Assembly (NCBI RefSeq): GCF_002104765.1
Contig: NZ_NCXM01000026.1
Location: 35,130 to 99,129, forward strand
Direction of reading: 5' to 3'
DNA length: 64,000 bases
DNA from: Mycolicibacterium vulneris
GTDB lineage: Bacteria > Actinomycetota > Actinomycetes > Mycobacteriales > Mycobacteriaceae
This document shows positions 61,131-64,000 of this stretch, in pieces. Under the pieces are notes generated by a model that saw nothing but the letters and a program-made list of their open reading frames with translations, had not been told where the DNA came from and ran no database searches. Made by a program: the position numbers and the translations under genes. How positions within the stretch are numbered: position 1 is the first letter of the stretch; every line of letters begins with the position of its first letter.

Positions 61131-61179
61131 ATATAAACCACGCACACCCGCCTCGGCGTGTCGTGTGCGTGGTTTATAT
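61131..61179. terminator. Perfect 17-bp inverted repeat, 15-base loop (bidirectional terminator candidate)
   Basis: ATATAAACCACGCACAC (61131-61147) pairs perfectly with GTGTGCGTGGTTTATAT (61163-61179). It lies in the 88-bp gap between two converging genes. Transcribed from the plus strand the descending arm ends in TTTATAT; from the minus strand it ends the same way. A bidirectional intrinsic terminator is the simplest reading. Confidence 0.7.
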
Positions 61180-61201
61180 GTCGCGCTGAAGGTGCCGGGC
61201 C

Positions 61202-63031
61202 CTACAGGTACTGACCCAGGTTGGATTCGGTGTCGATGGCCCGAGATGCGCTCGAGCTCTTGCCGGTGACCAGGGTGCGGATGTAGACGATCCGCTCGCC
61301 CTTCTTGCCCGAAATCCGCGCCCAGTCATCGGGGTTGGTGGTGTTGGGCAGGTCCTCGTTCTCGGCGAACTCGTCGACGATCGAGTCCAGCAGGTGCTGG
61401 ATGCGCAGACCGGGCTGACCGGTCTCCAGGACGGACTTGATCGCGTTCTTCTTCGCGCGGTCGACAACGTTCTGGATCATCGCCCCGGAGTTGAAGTCCT
61501 TGAAGTACATGACTTCCTTGTCACCGTTGGCGTAGGTGACCTCCAGGAACCGGTTGTCGTCGATCTCGGCGTACATCCGGTCGACAACCTTTTCGATCAT
61601 CGCCTTGATGCATGCCGACCGGTCGCCGTCGAACTCGGCCAGGTCGTCGCCGTGCACCGGCAGCGACTCGACCAGGTACTTCGAGAAGATGTCTTGCGCC
61701 GCTTCGGCATCCGGCCGCTCGATCTTGATCTTCACGTCCAGACGTCCCGGCCGCAGGATGGCGGGGTCGATCATGTCCTCGCGGTTGGAGGCACCGATCA
61801 CGATGACGTTCTCGAGTCCCTCCACGCCGTCGATCTCACTGAGCAGCTGAGGAACCACCGTCGTCTCGACGTCCGAGGACACCCCGGTGCCACGGGTGCG
61901 GAAGATCGAGTCCATCTCGTCGAAGAACACGATCACCGGTGTGCCTTCCGACGCCTTTTCCCGGGCGCGCTGGAAGATCAGCCGGATGTGCCGCTCGGTC
62001 TCGCCGACGAACTTGTTGAGCAGCTCGGGCCCCTTGATGTTCAAGAAGTAGGACTTGGCTTCGCGGGCGTCGTCGCCGCGCACCTCAGCCATCTTCTTGG
62101 CCAACGAGTTGGCCACGGCCTTGGCGATCAGCGTCTTACCGCAACCGGGCGGGCCGTAGAGCAGCACACCTTTGGGCGGACGCAGCGCGTACTCGCGGTA
62201 CAGCTCCTTGTGCAGGAACGGCAGCTCCACGGCGTCGCGGATCTGCTCGATCTGGCGAGTCAGGCCACCGATGTCCAGGTAGCTGACGTCGGGCACCTCT
62301 TCCAGCACCAGGTCCTCGACCTCGGCCTTGGGGATGCGCTCGAAGGCGTAACCGGCCTTGGTGTCGACCAACAAGGAGTCGCCGGGCCGCAGCTTGCGCG
62401 GCCGGGTGTCGTCGTTGAGCGCGTCGGGATGCCCTTCCGGCAGGTTCTCGGCGACCAGTGGCTCGGCCAGCCACACGATGCGTTCCTCGTCGGCGTGTCC
62501 GACGACGAGGGCGCGGTGCCCGTCGGCCAACAGTTCACGCAACGTGGAAATCTCGCCGACCGATTCGTACGTACCGGCCTCGACGACGGTGAGTGCCTCG
62601 TTGAGGCGGACCGTCTGACCCTTGCGCAGCAACGGGACTTCGATATTCGGCGAGCACGTCAGCCGCATCTTGCGACCGGAGGTGAACACGTCGACGGTGT
62701 CGTCCCCGTGGGTGGCGAGCAGGACGCCGTAACCGCTCGGCGGCTGCCCCAGCCGATCGACTTCCTCACGCAGCGCCAGCAGTTGCTGGCGGGCCTCTTT
62801 GAGGGTGTCCATCAACTTGGAGTTCCGCGACGCAAGGGAGTCGATGCGCGCTTCCAACTGATGCACATCGCGCGCGGAGCGGGCGCCGCCATGCGAGCCG
62901 GCGGCGTGCTCGAGTTGCTCGCGCAGCATCGCTGCCTCGCGGCGTAGTTGCTCCAACTCGGCCTCGTCGCCGCTGGACATGTCTGATTCGGGGGGGGTTC
63001 CGAAAGCGTCAGAACGCTCTGAGCTACCCAT
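61202..63031 (-). CDS. mpa: Proteasome-activating AAA ATPase Mpa (ARC)
   Basis: 609 residues from ATG 63031, preceded by AAAGGAG; the frame runs further upstream but lacks a better start, and 609 is the family length. N-terminal coiled coil (about 20-95) binds Pup, then two OB folds (about 97-240), AAA module with Walker A GPPGCGKT near 296, Walker B VIVFFDEMDS near 353, sensor/arginine-finger regions, and the C-terminal GQYL that docks into the PrcA ring. It unfolds pupylated proteins for PrcBA. Confidence 0.97.
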   Translation of the reverse strand: MGSSERSDAFGTPPESDMSSGDEAELEQLRREAAMLREQLEHAAGSHGGARSARDVHQLEARIDSLASRNSKLMDTLKEARQQLLALREEVDRLGQPPSGYGVLLATHGDDTVDVFTSGRKMRLTCSPNIEVPLLRKGQTVRLNEALTVVEAGTYESVGEISTLRELLADGHRALVVGHADEERIVWLAEPLVAENLPEGHPDALNDDTRPRKLRPGDSLLVDTKAGYAFERIPKAEVEDLVLEEVPDVSYLDIGGLTRQIEQIRDAVELPFLHKELYREYALRPPKGVLLYGPPGCGKTLIAKAVANSLAKKMAEVRGDDAREAKSYFLNIKGPELLNKFVGETERHIRLIFQRAREKASEGTPVIVFFDEMDSIFRTRGTGVSSDVETTVVPQLLSEIDGVEGLENVIVIGASNREDMIDPAILRPGRLDVKIKIERPDAEAAQDIFSKYLVESLPVHGDDLAEFDGDRSACIKAMIEKVVDRMYAEIDDNRFLEVTYANGDKEVMYFKDFNSGAMIQNVVDRAKKNAIKSVLETGQPGLRIQHLLDSIVDEFAENEDLPNTTNPDDWARISGKKGERIVYIRTLVTGKSSSASRAIDTESNLGQYL

Positions 63032-63349
63032 CTTGTGCTCCTTTCCCACACCGAATTGGCGCGGCGGATACTTCAAAGCTACCGGCGATTGCCGATTGAT
63101 GTGCGTAGTCAAATACCCACGAAAAGTTAAGATTTTCGTCACGCTGGTAATCTCGGCCACTAATCGTGATGATCGAAAGGGCCTTGGGAGGTGCCAGAGT
63201 GACCGCAAAAAGCCTTACCACAGGCTCGACCCGCGTCGCCGTCGTAGCCCCCGCCGCCGCTGTGACTTCGGTTGCACCCATCGGCCCGACCTTAACGACA
63301 CCCTTCCTTAGCGAAGCGGCCAGAGCCGCCTAGCCGGCCGACCGACTGG
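63032..63349. other. Divergent promoter region between mpa and lppK (318 bp)
   Basis: AT-richer than its surroundings at 63100-63180. No protein-coding frame of substance; the 85-codon minus frame is upstream readthrough of mpa sequence. ACGAAAA (63119-63125) and TTTTCGT (63133-63139) are a 7-base dyad on the mpa side. Promoters for mpa (minus) and lppK (plus) must be here, but I could not assign boxes with confidence. Confidence 0.45.
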
Positions 63350-63985
63350 ATGCACCGGCCACTGTTAGTAACGCTGAGCGCCGCCACCGCCGCGGCGACA
63401 GTTGGGCTCACGGCGTGTTCGTCGCCGCACCCGAAGAGTGATTCGGCGGCCGCCTCTTCGCTGCCGCCGGCCTCCTCGAGCCAGGTTGCTGCGCCGGTCA
63501 CTGCTCCCCTGCCGCCACCCGAAGCGCTCACCGACGTGCTCGCTCGACTCACCGACCCGAACGTTGCGGGCGCCAGCAAGGTGAATCTGGTGGAAGGCGC
63601 GACGCCGGAGAGCGCGGCCACGCTGGACAAGTTCACCAACGCCTTGCGCGACAACGGCTATCTGCCCATGACCTTCAACGCGAACGACATCGCGTGGTCG
63701 GACAAGAACCCGTCGAACGTGAAGGCCACCATCGCCGTGCACACCGCTCAGGCCAACAACGCCAACTTCACCTTCCCGATGGAGTTCACCCCCTTCCAGG
63801 GCGGTTGGCAGCTGTCGCGGCACACCGCCGAAATGCTGCTGGCCCTGGGGAAGTCGCCGGCGGCTCCGACTTCGGGGGCTCCCGGCCCTCCCCCGGGCGG
63901 ACCGGGCCCGCCCCCCCCCCGTGGGTGGGGAAAAAAAAGGAGTTCGCCCGCCAATACCTCGCCGGCGAACTCGAAGTCGAATTGA
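63350..63985 (+). CDS. lppK: Lipoprotein LppK (3' end disrupted)
   Basis: ATG start. Lipoprotein signal with Cys in VGLTACSS near residue 23, followed by a Ser/Pro-rich spacer and a folded domain (about 55-170: ALTDVLARLTDPNVAGASK, NDIAWSDKNPS, FTFPMEFTPFQGGWQLSRHTAEMLLALG) that matches LppK (Rv2116). After about residue 180 the frame enters Pro/Gly codons, a run of C, then sequence belonging to another gene in another frame. So the last 25 or so residues and the stop at 63985 are unlikely to be native. Confidence 0.8.
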   Translation: MHRPLLVTLSAATAAATVGLTACSSPHPKSDSAAASSLPPASSSQVAAPVTAPLPPPEALTDVLARLTDPNVAGASKVNLVEGATPESAATLDKFTNALRDNGYLPMTFNANDIAWSDKNPSNVKATIAVHTAQANNANFTFPMEFTPFQGGWQLSRHTAEMLLALGKSPAAPTSGAPGPPPGGPGPPPPRGWGKKRSSPANTSPANSKSN

Positions 63986-64000
63986 CCCCGCAGGGCACCC
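63921..64000 (+). pseudogene. Fragment of CoA-transferase subunit A (scoA-like), joined to lppK
   Basis: From 63940, in a frame different from lppK, the bases read EFARQYLAGELEVELTPQGT, a stretch I recognise from the alpha subunit of succinyl-CoA:3-ketoacid CoA-transferase (ScoA, Rv2504c). Upstream bases 63921-63939 (GTGGGTGGGG then eight A) look like a homopolymer-smeared version of the preceding VGENK codons. In M. tuberculosis scoA is far from lppK. Truncated by the window end. Probably an assembly join at a low-quality site. Confidence 0.6.

Noticed and set aside
61394..62947. 517-codon plus-strand open frame
   Set aside because: Antisense to mpa; no start signal and no recognisable domain.
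63024..63281. 85-codon minus-strand frame upstream of mpa
   Set aside because: Covers the mpa promoter region, overlaps the mpa start and lacks a ribosome site; likely chance readthrough.
1..64000. tRNA, rRNA, CRISPR arrays and insertion-sequence ends
   Set aside because: No cloverleaf, no evenly spaced direct repeats with spacers and no transposase frame or matching terminal repeats were recognised by eye; the only tandem repeats are the 18-bp coding repeat and the 58-bp VNTR.

Overview
The window is a GC-rich (about 70 % in a hand-counted core-gene line) chromosomal segment of a Mycobacterium, probably a slow grower. The support is gene content and order: pks12, rbpA, lnt/ppm1, fxsA, the cobalamin genes cobN, cobG, cobH, cobIJ and cobKML, sigC, a PPE protein, pepE, helY, tatC/tatA, pafA-pafB-pafC and the whole Pup-proteasome locus (prcA, prcB, pup, dop, mpa). 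From memory this follows M. tuberculosis Rv2048c to Rv2116, with several insertions and losses. Orthologue names are recognised by eye; no search was run.

Layout. 1-6556: 5' two thirds of pks12 on the minus strand (module 1 complete, second KS cut by the window edge). 6961-15045: a zinc-ribbon protein, rbpA, separate ppm1 and lnt genes (one fused gene in M. tuberculosis), an amidohydrolase, fxsA, a dienelactone hydrolase, a DJ-1/PfpI protein and a small FMN/F420-type flavin-fold protein. 15115-18997: an accessory operon (DUF1214, sulfotransferase, TetR, SDR) behind a near-perfect 12-base-arm operator. 19032-22607: cobN. 22655-28071: an alkanesulfonate locus (ssuD, ssuA, ssuB, ssuC, a small hydrolase) and a tryptophan-2,3-dioxygenase-like gene, lying between cobN and cobG with an NRPS-like scrap at the edge. 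28792-37858: cobG, cobH, cobIJ, a solitary PPE gene, a membrane zinc-finger (anti-sigma-like) protein in one open frame with SigC, then cobL-cobM-cobK. 37905-39100: an SDR and the F420-dependent biliverdin reductase. 39189-44644: an accessory island with a 941-aa CpnT-like secreted toxin carrying a C-terminal ADP-ribosyltransferase, a 72-aa candidate immunity gene, and a large esterase. 44680-63031: pepE, a 5'-3' exonuclease, a repeat-rich DUF4333 protein, helY-tatC-tatA-pafC-pafB-pafA, prcA-prcB-pup, dop, a 58-bp tandem repeat, two conserved proteins, a long hairpin and mpa. 63350-64000: lppK, running at its 3' end into low-complexity bases and then into sequence that reads as a fragment of scoA, probably an assembly join.

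How the genes work together. The cob genes make the corrin ring (methyl transfers, ring contraction, reduction, methyl migration, cobalt insertion). pup, dop, pafA, mpa and prcBA form the complete pupylation and proteasome pathway; pafBC is the co-transcribed DNA-damage regulator and tatAC the twin-arginine translocase. lnt and ppm1 serve envelope lipoprotein and mannolipid synthesis.

The most promising leads for new biology are the ADP-ribosyltransferase toxin with its small downstream partner, and the single-frame fusion of a Met/His-loop anti-sigma-like membrane protein to SigC with a palindromic operator inside the junction.
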